NCBI RefSeq assembly: GCF_000968535.2
Contig: NC_016112.1
Coordinates: 4,154,001-4,218,000, forward strand
Length of the DNA: 64,000 nucleotides
Reading direction: 5' to 3'
Origin: Methylotuvimicrobium alcaliphilum 20Z
Lineage (GTDB): Bacteria; Pseudomonadota; Gammaproteobacteria; Methylococcales; Methylomonadaceae
Shown: piece after piece, positions 44,717 to 52,609 of the stretch
How positions within the stretch are numbered: the stretch's first letter is position 1
How the letters are laid out: the number at the start of each line of letters is the position of its first letter
Made by a program: the position numbers and the translations under genes
Notes under the pieces: model-generated
The model's database searches: none
What the model saw: the letters and a program-made list of their open reading frames with translations, nothing else
Told to the model about the DNA's origin: nothing

Positions 44717-45409
44717 TTAGTCGGGACGTTTTTCCCAACTCCAATTCCGGCGCGGCATGCAGAAGGTCAGCCGAGTCTGCGGCTCGGTCAAAAAGCGAAT
44801 AAAGGCCGGCAATTGTACCGGTTGTTCGCCGTCATTTCCGGTTGATACTGAAGAAGACACTGTCAGCGCTTGTCCCGCGCCGCTTTTTGCAATCATCAAT
44901 GCTAGCGCGCAACTCGTATCCGAAGACAAGCGATAAGGGGAAGACGGATAAAAGGTCGGCAGCGGCTCATCGTAAAACACCAGCAACACCCGTTCCGCGC
45001 CTTCCTGAAGCAAACCTAATCCTTCAATAAATGCCGGCGCCATGCCTTCCTCGCCGGGAGCGAGCACGGTACATTGCAGCTTGTTTTTCCAGGCCATCGA
45101 AAACAAACCGGCAATGGCATTGTGGACCGACAAGCTAAACCCGGTCGGCGAGACTTCCTCGCCGGCCTCAAGCATCTCCATCATGGACAAGGATTTAGCC
45201 AATTCGCCGTGAGCGGAACTGAATACCGCTGGCACCATGACGTCTTCGTCAAGGCATTGAGCAACGGCACAGAATACGGTCTTGGCCAGCGGTGTCAAGC
45301 GCCTTTTCAGCATCGGCGGAACGTTGGCAAGCCATTGGGCGGGATTGGCCGGTTGGAGAGGCAAAGGCGGCCAAACCGACCATTTGGATAAGATGAAATC
45401 CGATTGCAT
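44717..45409 (-). CDS. Beta-ketoacyl-synthase-like protein (N-terminal KS domain type, ApeC-like)
   Basis: About 230 residues resembling the stand-alone KS N-terminal domain found in aryl polyene clusters: SKWSVWPPLPLQPANPAQWL, VFSSAHGELAKSLSMMEML, SPTGFSLSVHNAIAGLFSMA. The position of the catalytic cysteine loop is not recognisable, so it is probably non-condensing, perhaps a chain-length factor or partner. The frame opens at a GTG overlapping the yicC stop (45430); the ATG at 45409, with AGAGAG upstream, is preferred. Either way it directly follows yicC. Confidence 0.78.
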   Translation of the reverse strand: MQSDFILSKWSVWPPLPLQPANPAQWLANVPPMLKRRLTPLAKTVFCAVAQCLDEDVMVPAVFSSAHGELAKSLSMMEMLEAGEEVSPTGFSLSVHNAIAGLFSMAWKNKLQCTVLAPGEEGMAPAFIEGLGLLQEGAERVLLVFYDEPLPTFYPSSPYRLSSDTSCALALMIAKSGAGQALTVSSSVSTGNDGEQPVQLPAFIRFLTEPQTRLTFCMPRRNWSWEKRPD

Positions 45410-45426
45410 TCGAGCTCTCTTTAGAT

Positions 45427-46284
45427 TCACTCGATATTCTGAATTTGTTCGCGCATTTGTTCGATTAACACTTTCAAATCTATCGCAATGCCGGTCATTT
45501 CCTTATCGGCGGACTTAGAGCCTAAGGTATTGGCTTCACGGTTCATTTCTTGCATTAAAAAATCCAGCCGGCGGCCGACCGGTTCTTGGGCTTTTAGGCT
45601 TCGTAATACCTCGTTGACATGCGTTTCGAGCCGGTCTAATTCTTCTTCGACATCCAGTTTTTGAGTCAAAAAAACCAATTCCTGCTCCAGTCGGTCGAAA
45701 TCGGGTTCGATAACTAAATCGTGAATTCGGAGCTTCAATTTTTCCCGAAGATGCGACAATACTTCGGGCATTCTGTTGCGTGCTGCAATGACAAGTTCGC
45801 GCATCTTTAGACAACGCTCGTCGATGAGACTTGCCAATTGCTCGCCTTCCCGGGTTCTGACCTCGAGCATTTGATCGAGAGTTCGGTCGACTAAATCAAA
45901 AATGCCTTGGCCAAGAACTGCGTTATCGGTGCCGGTTTCTTGTTGAATGCCGGGATAAGCCAAAATGTCGAGAGCCGAAAAAGTTCGGTGTTCGGACATT
46001 AGCGATTCGATAGTGCGGGCTGCGTTTAAAAGTGCCTCAACCGCCTGTAGATCGACGTTAAAATTTTGCGGAAGCTTTTTATAATTTAATGCGCATTCCA
46101 CTTTGCCGCGTTTGATTTTTGCGGCAATGGCGCTACGTATCGGCGCTTCGGCAAAGCGTAAACGCTCGGGTAGCTTGACAGTGATGTCGCAATAACGATG
46201 ATTAACCGAACGCAGTTCGCAAAGAACGGTTAAATTTTCGATGACTGCCTCATCTCCGGCAAATGCCGTCATACTTCTAATCAT
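45427..46284 (-). CDS. yicC: YicC family endoribonuclease
   Basis: A 285-residue protein of the YicC family. MIRSMTAFAGDEAVIENLTV is the typical start, followed by CELRSVNHRYCDITVKLPE, KIKRGKVEC and the C-terminal GRRLDFLMQEMNREANTLGSKS. E. coli YicC affects RNA stability and stationary-phase survival. It is divergent from the kinase gene with a 53-bp gap. It heads the minus-strand run into the pigment-type genes, so that set may share its promoter. Confidence 0.94.
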   Translation of the reverse strand: MIRSMTAFAGDEAVIENLTVLCELRSVNHRYCDITVKLPERLRFAEAPIRSAIAAKIKRGKVECALNYKKLPQNFNVDLQAVEALLNAARTIESLMSEHRTFSALDILAYPGIQQETGTDNAVLGQGIFDLVDRTLDQMLEVRTREGEQLASLIDERCLKMRELVIAARNRMPEVLSHLREKLKLRIHDLVIEPDFDRLEQELVFLTQKLDVEEELDRLETHVNEVLRSLKAQEPVGRRLDFLMQEMNREANTLGSKSADKEMTGIAIDLKVLIEQMREQIQNIE

Positions 46285-46337
46285 TTTTCACCTATAATTG
46301 TCGTGTTTTTCACGAATTAACCCAATGACGCGACTCA

Positions 46338-47237
46338 GTGGCTGAATACTACGATCCGGATAACTATCCAAAGCAATGGAATTATCTCCAATCCGGCACC
46401 ATTATAGACGACTATATGATCGAGCGGGAATTGGCACGCGGCGGCTTTAGTTCCGTTTACTTGGCTCGCCGGCGATTGGATCAAGTTCAAGTCGCGATCA
46501 AGGAGTATCTGCCTAGAAAACTAGCCCATAGAACTTGGAATAATCAAGTCGTGGCTAACAGCGAGGAAACCAAAGCTTTGTTTAAGCGAGGTAGGGCGCT
46601 ATTTTTCGAAGAAGCGATGGTATTGGCGAAGTTAAAACACCCGAATATTGTTGAAGTCATCAATTTTTTTCAAGAAAATTCGACAGTGTATATGGTGATG
46701 ACTTACGACTACGGGCTTACCTTGGAAAAAATCCTGCAAAAAAGATTGCTGGATATTAGCGAGGAGTTTTTAGTGCAAGTTTTCGTTGCACTCTTAGATG
46801 GCGTTGGGTTTATTCATCAGCATAATCTCGTGCATTTGGATATTAAGCCGGCCAATATTTTAATTCGGCCCGGAAACGATCCTGTATTACTGGATTTCGG
46901 CGCGATTCAAACTTTTCCTAATCCGGCACGACATAAACAAAGCAAAGTACTGACCAACGGGTTTTCTCCGGTCGAACAATATTTAAGCAATAAACCGCTC
47001 GGGCCTTGGACCGATCTGTATGCGATCGGCGCGAGCATGCGGGCTTGCCTCGACTATAAGTCGCCGCCTCAAGCAACTGAGCGCGCTCAGAATGACTCGC
47101 TGATCCCTGCCGTGAAGGCGCACAAAAAAAAATATTCCAAAAAACTGTTGGCGGCTATCGATTGGGCGATGGCGGTTAAACCGTCCGATCGTCCGCAAAC
47201 GGTGGCCGATTATCTAAAAGAGCTGACCGCGAGTTGA
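46338..47237 (+). CDS. Serine/threonine protein kinase
   Basis: A 299-residue soluble Hanks-type kinase. It has the glycine loop ELARGGFSSVYLA, the ATP lysine in VAIKEYLP (Lys55), the catalytic loop LVHLDIKPANIL and the metal site LLDFGAIQ, so all key residues are present. There is no membrane segment or sensor domain. The start is GTG at 46338 with a weak ribosome-binding site. It lies between divergent yicC and rph. Its substrates are unknown. Confidence 0.9.
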   Translation: MAEYYDPDNYPKQWNYLQSGTIIDDYMIERELARGGFSSVYLARRRLDQVQVAIKEYLPRKLAHRTWNNQVVANSEETKALFKRGRALFFEEAMVLAKLKHPNIVEVINFFQENSTVYMVMTYDYGLTLEKILQKRLLDISEEFLVQVFVALLDGVGFIHQHNLVHLDIKPANILIRPGNDPVLLDFGAIQTFPNPARHKQSKVLTNGFSPVEQYLSNKPLGPWTDLYAIGASMRACLDYKSPPQATERAQNDSLIPAVKAHKKKYSKKLLAAIDWAMAVKPSDRPQTVADYLKELTAS

Positions 47238-47297
47238 ATGCTCAAAAGCCCTCTTTAAAGTGGATGCTTTCGGTTATACTGTTTCGCTATTTAAATC

Positions 47298-48029
47298 ATG
47301 AGTAACACTATGAGACCAAGCGGACGCAACCCTGAGCAATTGAGAGAGATTAAGTTTACCTGCGGATACACCAAGCATGCGGAAGGTTCCGTGCTGGTAG
47401 AATTTGGCGACACGCGTGTGATATGTACGGCCAGTGTCGAAACTAACGTGCCGCGATTTCTCAAAGGTAAGGGCGAAGGCTGGATTACCGCCGAATACGG
47501 CATGTTGCCGAGATCGACACACGACAGAATGGGACGCGAAGCGAGTCGCGGCAAACAAGGCGGACGCACTCAGGAAATTCAACGTTTGATCGGGCGCTCG
47601 CTGAGAGCCGCGGTCGATATGAAGGCGCTGGGTGAAAACACCATCACGATCGACTGCGATGTGCTGCAAGCCGATGGCGGAACGCGAACGGCATCGATCA
47701 CCGGCGGCTTTGTTGCCTTGTCGCTGGCGGTGCAAAAAATGCTCGCTAAAAAGCAAATCAAGAAAAACCCGTTGCACGGTCAAGTCGCATCGGTTTCAGT
47801 CGGTATCTTCAAGGGCGTTCCGGTATTAGACTTGGATTATGCCGAAGACAGCAATGCCGAAACCGACATGAATGTCGTCATGAATGACGCTTCGGCATTC
47901 ATTGAAGTGCAAGGTACTGCCGAAGGTCACGCGTTTCGTAAGGACGAGCTCGATGCGATGCTGAGCCTGGCCGAGCATGGCATCAAACAATTGCTGGAAA
48001 AACAAGCCAAAGCCCTGGAAAACTTTTAA
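47298..48029 (+). CDS. rph: Ribonuclease PH
   Basis: A 243-residue phosphorolytic 3'-5' exoribonuclease that trims tRNA and rRNA precursors. It reads [73 protein letters not shown]-type sequence throughout, the same as E. coli RNase PH. The ATG at 47298 is listed; the ATG at 47310 gives the usual family start MRPSGR and is equally likely. A TATACT box lies at 47275-47280. Confidence 0.96.
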   Translation: MSNTMRPSGRNPEQLREIKFTCGYTKHAEGSVLVEFGDTRVICTASVETNVPRFLKGKGEGWITAEYGMLPRSTHDRMGREASRGKQGGRTQEIQRLIGRSLRAAVDMKALGENTITIDCDVLQADGGTRTASITGGFVALSLAVQKMLAKKQIKKNPLHGQVASVSVGIFKGVPVLDLDYAEDSNAETDMNVVMNDASAFIEVQGTAEGHAFRKDELDAMLSLAEHGIKQLLEKQAKALENF

Positions 48030-48623
48030 ATGTTATCGAATCCATCCCAACCGATCGTTCTGGCCAGCGGTAATCCCGGTAAGATCCGGGAAATTCAGGC
48101 GATTTTGGCCGGCCATCCGATTGTGCCGCAGTCGCAATTTCAAATCGCGGAAGCCGATGAAACCGGCAAGACCTTCGTCGAAAACGCGCTCTTGAAAGCT
48201 CGTAATGCGGCATTCCATTCGGGATTGCCTGCAATCGCCGACGACTCCGGGTTGGCGGTGGATTATTTGCACGGCGCTCCGGGAGTGATCTCGGCGCGTT
48301 ATGCGGGTTCGGATGCCAGCGATCAAGATAATGTCGAAAAGTTATTGAAGGAATTGGCCGGCGTGCCGTTCGAACAGCGAACCGCGCGCTTCATCTGCGT
48401 GATCGTGTTCATCGAGCATGCCGAAGATCCCTGTCCCGTCATCGCGCAAGGGATTTGGGAAGGCCGTATCTTGGATGAGCCGGTCGGAGACAACGGTTTC
48501 GGTTACGATCCTGTATTTTGGGTACCCGAGTACGAATGCGCTTCGGCTCAGTTAGCGTCTGAAGTCAAAAATGCGATCAGTCATCGAGGCAAGGCGCTAA
48601 GCATTTTGGCATCGGCTCTTTAA
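48030..48623 (+). CDS. rdgB: dITP/XTP pyrophosphatase RdgB (HAM1)
   Basis: A 197-residue nucleotide house-cleaning enzyme that hydrolyses dITP, XTP and ITP to monophosphates. Motifs are VLASGNPGKIREIQAIL, ADDSGLAVDYLHGAPGVISA and DNGFGYDPVFWVPE. Its ATG immediately follows the rph stop with no gap, a coupling seen in many Gammaproteobacteria. Confidence 0.96.
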   Translation: MLSNPSQPIVLASGNPGKIREIQAILAGHPIVPQSQFQIAEADETGKTFVENALLKARNAAFHSGLPAIADDSGLAVDYLHGAPGVISARYAGSDASDQDNVEKLLKELAGVPFEQRTARFICVIVFIEHAEDPCPVIAQGIWEGRILDEPVGDNGFGYDPVFWVPEYECASAQLASEVKNAISHRGKALSILASAL

Positions 48624-48663
48624 AGTCGGCTTCCCACTTAAGACGGGACAAAAGCACTAAGAA

Positions 48664-48826
48664 TTATACCCATCGTAGATCAAAATTCGGCACCGGGGTG
48701 CCCGTCAAAGGACGCCGTGAATACGTCCATGTAGGCTCTATGCCAGCATCCATGCTGGCAAAGCCTTTGCCGAGCACCCCGGCGCCTCCTTAAGCATCGC
48801 CGAAATTTGAAGTGCGAAAGGTATAA
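48664..48826. repeat. Dispersed repeat family R1, copy 3 (empty site)
   Basis: Inverted relative to copies 1 and 2: starts ATACCCATCGTAGATCAAAA and ends TTGAAGTGCGAAAGGTATAA. It lacks the 64-bp palindromic insertion; at the equivalent point it reads GACGCCGTGAATACGTCC with GTGAA present once (48717-48721). Confidence 0.85.
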
Positions 48827-48916
48827 CCCTTCGCCCTGAGCGCAGCCGAAGGGCTCGCCACGAACGGATTGACCTTAAACTGTTCCGCGTTAAGTGAGCA
48901 GCCTTAAAGTCGAGCG

Positions 48917-50239
48917 CTATCCGCCCGGGTCGACGACGACAACCTGCGCGAATCCTCCGCCGGGTGTGCGGAAATTAGTCGTCTGGCCTTGATACAATCT
49001 TGCGCTGACTAACTGCACTTGACCGTTGTAAACATAATTACGCAAGTCCAATTTAAAACCCATCACTGCGTCATCGACTTCCAAGTGCCTTTCGCTTGGC
49101 GCTACCCATTGTTGCGCGACATAATCGCCTTGCAATATTTCCCCGAATACTCGCCGAGTGAGTTTATCGCCGCGATAAGCAGCCTTACTGCCGTAACCTT
49201 TGGCCGGTTTGAAAAATAAACGTTTCCGATCGGACCAAAGTTTTTCCGCGTCTTGTTCTCGCACAACGACGGTTTGCGCAATTCCGGACAGCAAAATCTC
49301 GCGAGTGGCAGCATCCACGCCAATTTCTTCTAAAGCCGCTGTGTCGGTCAACACGGCCAAATTGCGTTTATCGGCATATAATGCGTGATTTCTGGGATAA
49401 GGCGTCACGACTACGGCATTGTCTAAATAGGCATTGCGCAAAGCTTGCGAGGCAATTTCTTCCAAACTGAAATCGGTCAGACGGTTATAAACGAGGTCGA
49501 TGTGAAGCTCTCGACATAACAGCTTGCCGTTGCTGAAGGTCAACTCCGACGGATCGCAAATGACCGCTTCGATACCGTGCCGCTCGAAGAGCTTTTCGAA
49601 TAGTAAAAACTCCGGATACATATATTGCTCGGCCGGTTGCTCATCGACGATGGCAACCGTTTTTAATGTCTGCTCGCCCCGCTCCTGCCGCCATTCTTCG
49701 AGGAACATATCGATGAAAACTTGCTCGAGCGATTGTTTTAACTCCATCCCGGGCAATTGACCCGGACGCCTGTCGCCTGCCTGATCGCAACAAGCGATTT
49801 GGGCGCGTGCCAGGATCGCATTGACCAGGGCGCCGCCGGCATTCGTATTGATTTCGATTAATTGCGGCCCGCTGGGCCCAATATGAAAATCGTAACCCAA
49901 AAAAACGCCTCGGGCTTTCGGCGTAAAAAGGGCGGTTTCAGGCGCATAAGCCAATACCCGCTGTTGATAAGCCGGTAAATCGATCACTTTTTCCAATGCC
50001 GCGATAATCTTCCATTGCCGCCGTAAGCAGGATTCATCGACGAATACGGCCGATTCCGCGAATAAATGCGGCCGCTCCTCGGTGAGCATGCGGAATAGAT
50101 TGAGGTCGTTAAGAGCCAGCAATTCATCCCGCAAAGCATGACGGTCGAGCGACACGCAGCGGCATTCGCTATTTAATAATTCGACTTTTTTGGCGCATGC
50201 CGGATCGTTACAAGAAGTCATGAGTGCGTTTTGAGACAA
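48917..50239 (-). CDS. Conserved ATP-grasp-like protein of unknown function
   Basis: A 440-residue soluble protein. The C-terminal two thirds resemble an ATP-grasp fold: LIEINTNAGGALVNAIL, LVYNRLTDFSLEEIA, VVVTPYPRNHALYADKRNL, RLFFKPAKGYGSKAAY and VAQQWVAPSERHLEV. The N-terminus holds a Cys-rich stretch (SCNDPACAKK, NSECRCVSL). This pattern suggests a glutathione-synthase-like or peptide-forming ligase, but the substrate is unknown. It is a lone gene between repeats and the pentapeptide-repeat gene. Confidence 0.65.
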   Translation of the reverse strand: MSQNALMTSCNDPACAKKVELLNSECRCVSLDRHALRDELLALNDLNLFRMLTEERPHLFAESAVFVDESCLRRQWKIIAALEKVIDLPAYQQRVLAYAPETALFTPKARGVFLGYDFHIGPSGPQLIEINTNAGGALVNAILARAQIACCDQAGDRRPGQLPGMELKQSLEQVFIDMFLEEWRQERGEQTLKTVAIVDEQPAEQYMYPEFLLFEKLFERHGIEAVICDPSELTFSNGKLLCRELHIDLVYNRLTDFSLEEIASQALRNAYLDNAVVVTPYPRNHALYADKRNLAVLTDTAALEEIGVDAATREILLSGIAQTVVVREQDAEKLWSDRKRLFFKPAKGYGSKAAYRGDKLTRRVFGEILQGDYVAQQWVAPSERHLEVDDAVMGFKLDLRNYVYNGQVQLVSARLYQGQTTNFRTPGGGFAQVVVVDPGG

Positions 50240-50404
50240 ATGCAGGGAGAATAGGAAAGGAGATTAGTTTAACTCAGAAATATCGGAACGTCAGGAACAA
50301 AGCATTTCGTTTGTAATGGAATGAGCGTTTTAGAAAACGGAACATGCCCTTGCTCAAAGTATATAATGAGTTTCGATTAAGCCAACGCATTAGGAGATGT
50401 TACG

Positions 50405-51184
50405 ATGAAAATACCTACCCTATTTACCTCGTTGTTTTTATTGGCACTCAATACTTCCTCGACGCTAGCGGCCGATCTTGACCGTGCGCAAATCGAACAA
50501 TTGCTAAGCAAGGCTACAAAAGAGAAACCGGCCGATTTGCGCCGGAAGGACTTACGTGGAGTCGATTTATCCGGCTTGGATTTTCGCCATGCCGATTTAT
50601 GGGGTGCCGATTTGAGAAAGGCCGACTTTAGCAATAGTAATTTGTCCGGTTTGGTATTGGATTTGACCGTGATGACCGGCATCAATTTATCCGGTGCCGA
50701 TCTTTCGAATAGTAGCGTATTCGGCGTCAGTTTAGTCAAGGCCAATTTGAGCAAGGCTAATCTAAGAGGCAGTCGCTTCATTGCCGTGATGGACGGTGCT
50801 AATTTAAAGGGCGCCGATCTGAGAGACGCCAATTGGGGCGCGGATATGAAAAATCAGCCGATGGGTTTGATGCGCGCCAATTTAAAAGGCGCCGATTTAA
50901 CCGGAGCCAATTTGGCCGGGGCTAATTTGAGTCGGGCCATGTTACGTTTGGCCAAATTGAACGGTGCCAATCTGCAAAACGCTAATTTAATGGTCGCGGA
51001 CATGGCCGGTGCAGATCTCACCGGTGCCGATTTGTCGGGTGCCGATCTTTCCCAAGCCAAATTGCTGGATACCGATTTTTCACAAGCCAACCTTGCCGGC
51101 ACAAAATTTCATGGCATAAAAGATAAAGCTGAACTTAGAAGTTTAGAAAAGAGCAAAAATTTAGACCAAGCGCTGTTCGATTGA
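50405..51184 (+). CDS. Secreted pentapeptide-repeat protein
   Basis: A 259-residue protein with a signal peptide (about residues 1-22, cleavage near STLAA-DLD). About 200 residues of A-(D/N)-L-x-x pentapeptide repeats follow in roughly two blocks, separated by the segment NWGADMKNQPMGLM. Such repeats form a right-handed square beta-helix. The export signal points to a periplasmic location. GGAG is 8 bases before the ATG. Function not known; not a clear Qnr- or McbG-type gyrase protector. Confidence 0.85.
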   Translation: MKIPTLFTSLFLLALNTSSTLAADLDRAQIEQLLSKATKEKPADLRRKDLRGVDLSGLDFRHADLWGADLRKADFSNSNLSGLVLDLTVMTGINLSGADLSNSSVFGVSLVKANLSKANLRGSRFIAVMDGANLKGADLRDANWGADMKNQPMGLMRANLKGADLTGANLAGANLSRAMLRLAKLNGANLQNANLMVADMAGADLTGADLSGADLSQAKLLDTDFSQANLAGTKFHGIKDKAELRSLEKSKNLDQALFD

Positions 51185-51249
51185 TTCTGCTTTGTCAATA
51201 AGGCTGAGTTAACAAACTTCAATAAAACAATATTCCAAAGCGAAAAAGT

Positions 51250-52329
51250 ATGAAATTTAAAGGCAGTCCCGAATTTACGCATAAACAAAACGATAAAGTC
51301 GGTGTTTTGATTACCAATCTCGGTACGCCGAAAGCGCCGACCGCGAAGGAGTTGCGCGTTTATCTTAAGGAGTTCTTGTCCGACCCTCGGGTCGTCGAGG
51401 TTCCTCGATTCATCTGGTGGTTCGTGTTGAATTTCATCATTCTGCGAATTCGGCCCCGTCGTTCGGCAAAATCATACAAATCGATATGGACCGACAAGGG
51501 TTCGCCGTTGATGTTTCATACCCGGCATCAAGCCGAAGCCTTGCAAAAAAATCTACAGGCGGATTGGGGCGACGATCTGGTGCTCGATTTCGCGATGCGC
51601 TACGGTACTCCATCGATCGCATCGGTACTGGATAGGCTATTGCAACAAGGCGTCCGAAAATTATTGGTGCTGCCGCTATACCCGCAATATTCGGCGTCGA
51701 CGACCGCCTCGACTTTCGACGCCTTGGCGGATCAATTCAAAAAGCGCCGTTGGTTGCCGGAATTGCGCTTCATCAATCACTATCACGATTTCGACCCATT
51801 CATTCAAGCCGCGGCCGACCATATTCGGCATCATTGGCATGCACATGGCCGTGCCGATAAATTGATTTTTTCTTATCACGGCATTCCGTTGCGCTATCTA
51901 CATAACGGTGACCCATATCACTGCGAATGCTACAAAACGTCTCGATTGATCGCCGAAGCGCTAGAACTGGCTCCGGACGAATACATGACAACGTTTCAGT
52001 CTCGTTTCGGCCGGGAGGAATGGCTTAAACCTTATACCGACGAGACGCTGAAAGCGTTGCCGGGGCAAGGCTGCAAGTCGGTACAAATTTTCTGTCCGGG
52101 TTTTGCCGCCGATTGTCTCGAAACGATCGAAGAAATTGGCGTCGAAAATCGGGCGTATTTTTTGAGCAGCGGTGGCGATCATTACGAATACATTGATGCG
52201 CTCAATGCCGAGCCAGGGCATATCGACGCGCTGGGTCAATTGATTCGGCAACACCTTCAAGGCTGGGAAATCGAACACGATACAGAGAAGCGCAATCGTT
52301 TGGCGAAAGCGTTGGGGGCGAAGGTTTAA
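51250..52329 (+). CDS. hemH: Ferrochelatase
   Basis: A 359-residue enzyme that inserts ferrous iron into protoporphyrin IX, the last step of haem synthesis. It contains VGVLITNLGTPKAPTAKELR, YLKEFLSDPRVVE, LIFSYHGIPLRYLHNGDPY with the metal-binding histidine, and CPGFAADCLETIEEI. Length fits the bacterial family. It lies upstream of a FecA-like receptor gene but is separated from it by a 280-bp repeat-filled gap. Confidence 0.96.
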   Translation: MKFKGSPEFTHKQNDKVGVLITNLGTPKAPTAKELRVYLKEFLSDPRVVEVPRFIWWFVLNFIILRIRPRRSAKSYKSIWTDKGSPLMFHTRHQAEALQKNLQADWGDDLVLDFAMRYGTPSIASVLDRLLQQGVRKLLVLPLYPQYSASTTASTFDALADQFKKRRWLPELRFINHYHDFDPFIQAAADHIRHHWHAHGRADKLIFSYHGIPLRYLHNGDPYHCECYKTSRLIAEALELAPDEYMTTFQSRFGREEWLKPYTDETLKALPGQGCKSVQIFCPGFAADCLETIEEIGVENRAYFLSSGGDHYEYIDALNAEPGHIDALGQLIRQHLQGWEIEHDTEKRNRLAKALGAKV

Positions 52330-52333
52330 GGGG

Positions 52334-52519
52334 GGAGTTAGCGGTTAATAGTAAGCGGTGAGCAGTGAGCGGGAAGGAGTAAACAGTAAGCAGTGAGCAG
52401 GAAAGAGGAAAGAGGAAAGAGGAAAGAGGAAAGTAGGGCTTGACAAATGGATTAAATTCTGCATCATTTCACCGCTCACCGCTCACCGCTCACCGCTCAC
52501 CGCTCACCGCTCACCGCTC
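52334..52519. repeat. Composite heptamer repeat after hemH (two arrays and a core)
   Basis: Degenerate heptamers (GTTAGCG, AGTAAGC, AGTGAGC) start 5 bp after the hemH stop. Then come four exact GGAAAGA units and one variant (52400-52434), a core with TTGACAAATGGATTAAAT (about 52437-52470), and seven ACCGCTC units (52471-52519). The order array-core-array is the mirror image of the locus at 16282-16448. Confidence 0.88.
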
Positions 52520-52609
52520 AAAAGTTCCCCAACAAAAAAATTCAGGAGTTTTTCCTATAGGTAAAAGGGATAACGCTCACTAAAATGGCCGCTTTCAAAA
52601 AAGTGGCTT

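Noticed and set aside
52520-52609. A Fur box expected upstream of the FecA-like receptor
   Set aside because: No sequence close to GATAATGATAATCATTATC is present; only an unrelated AGGAG/CCT hairpin-like stretch is seen.
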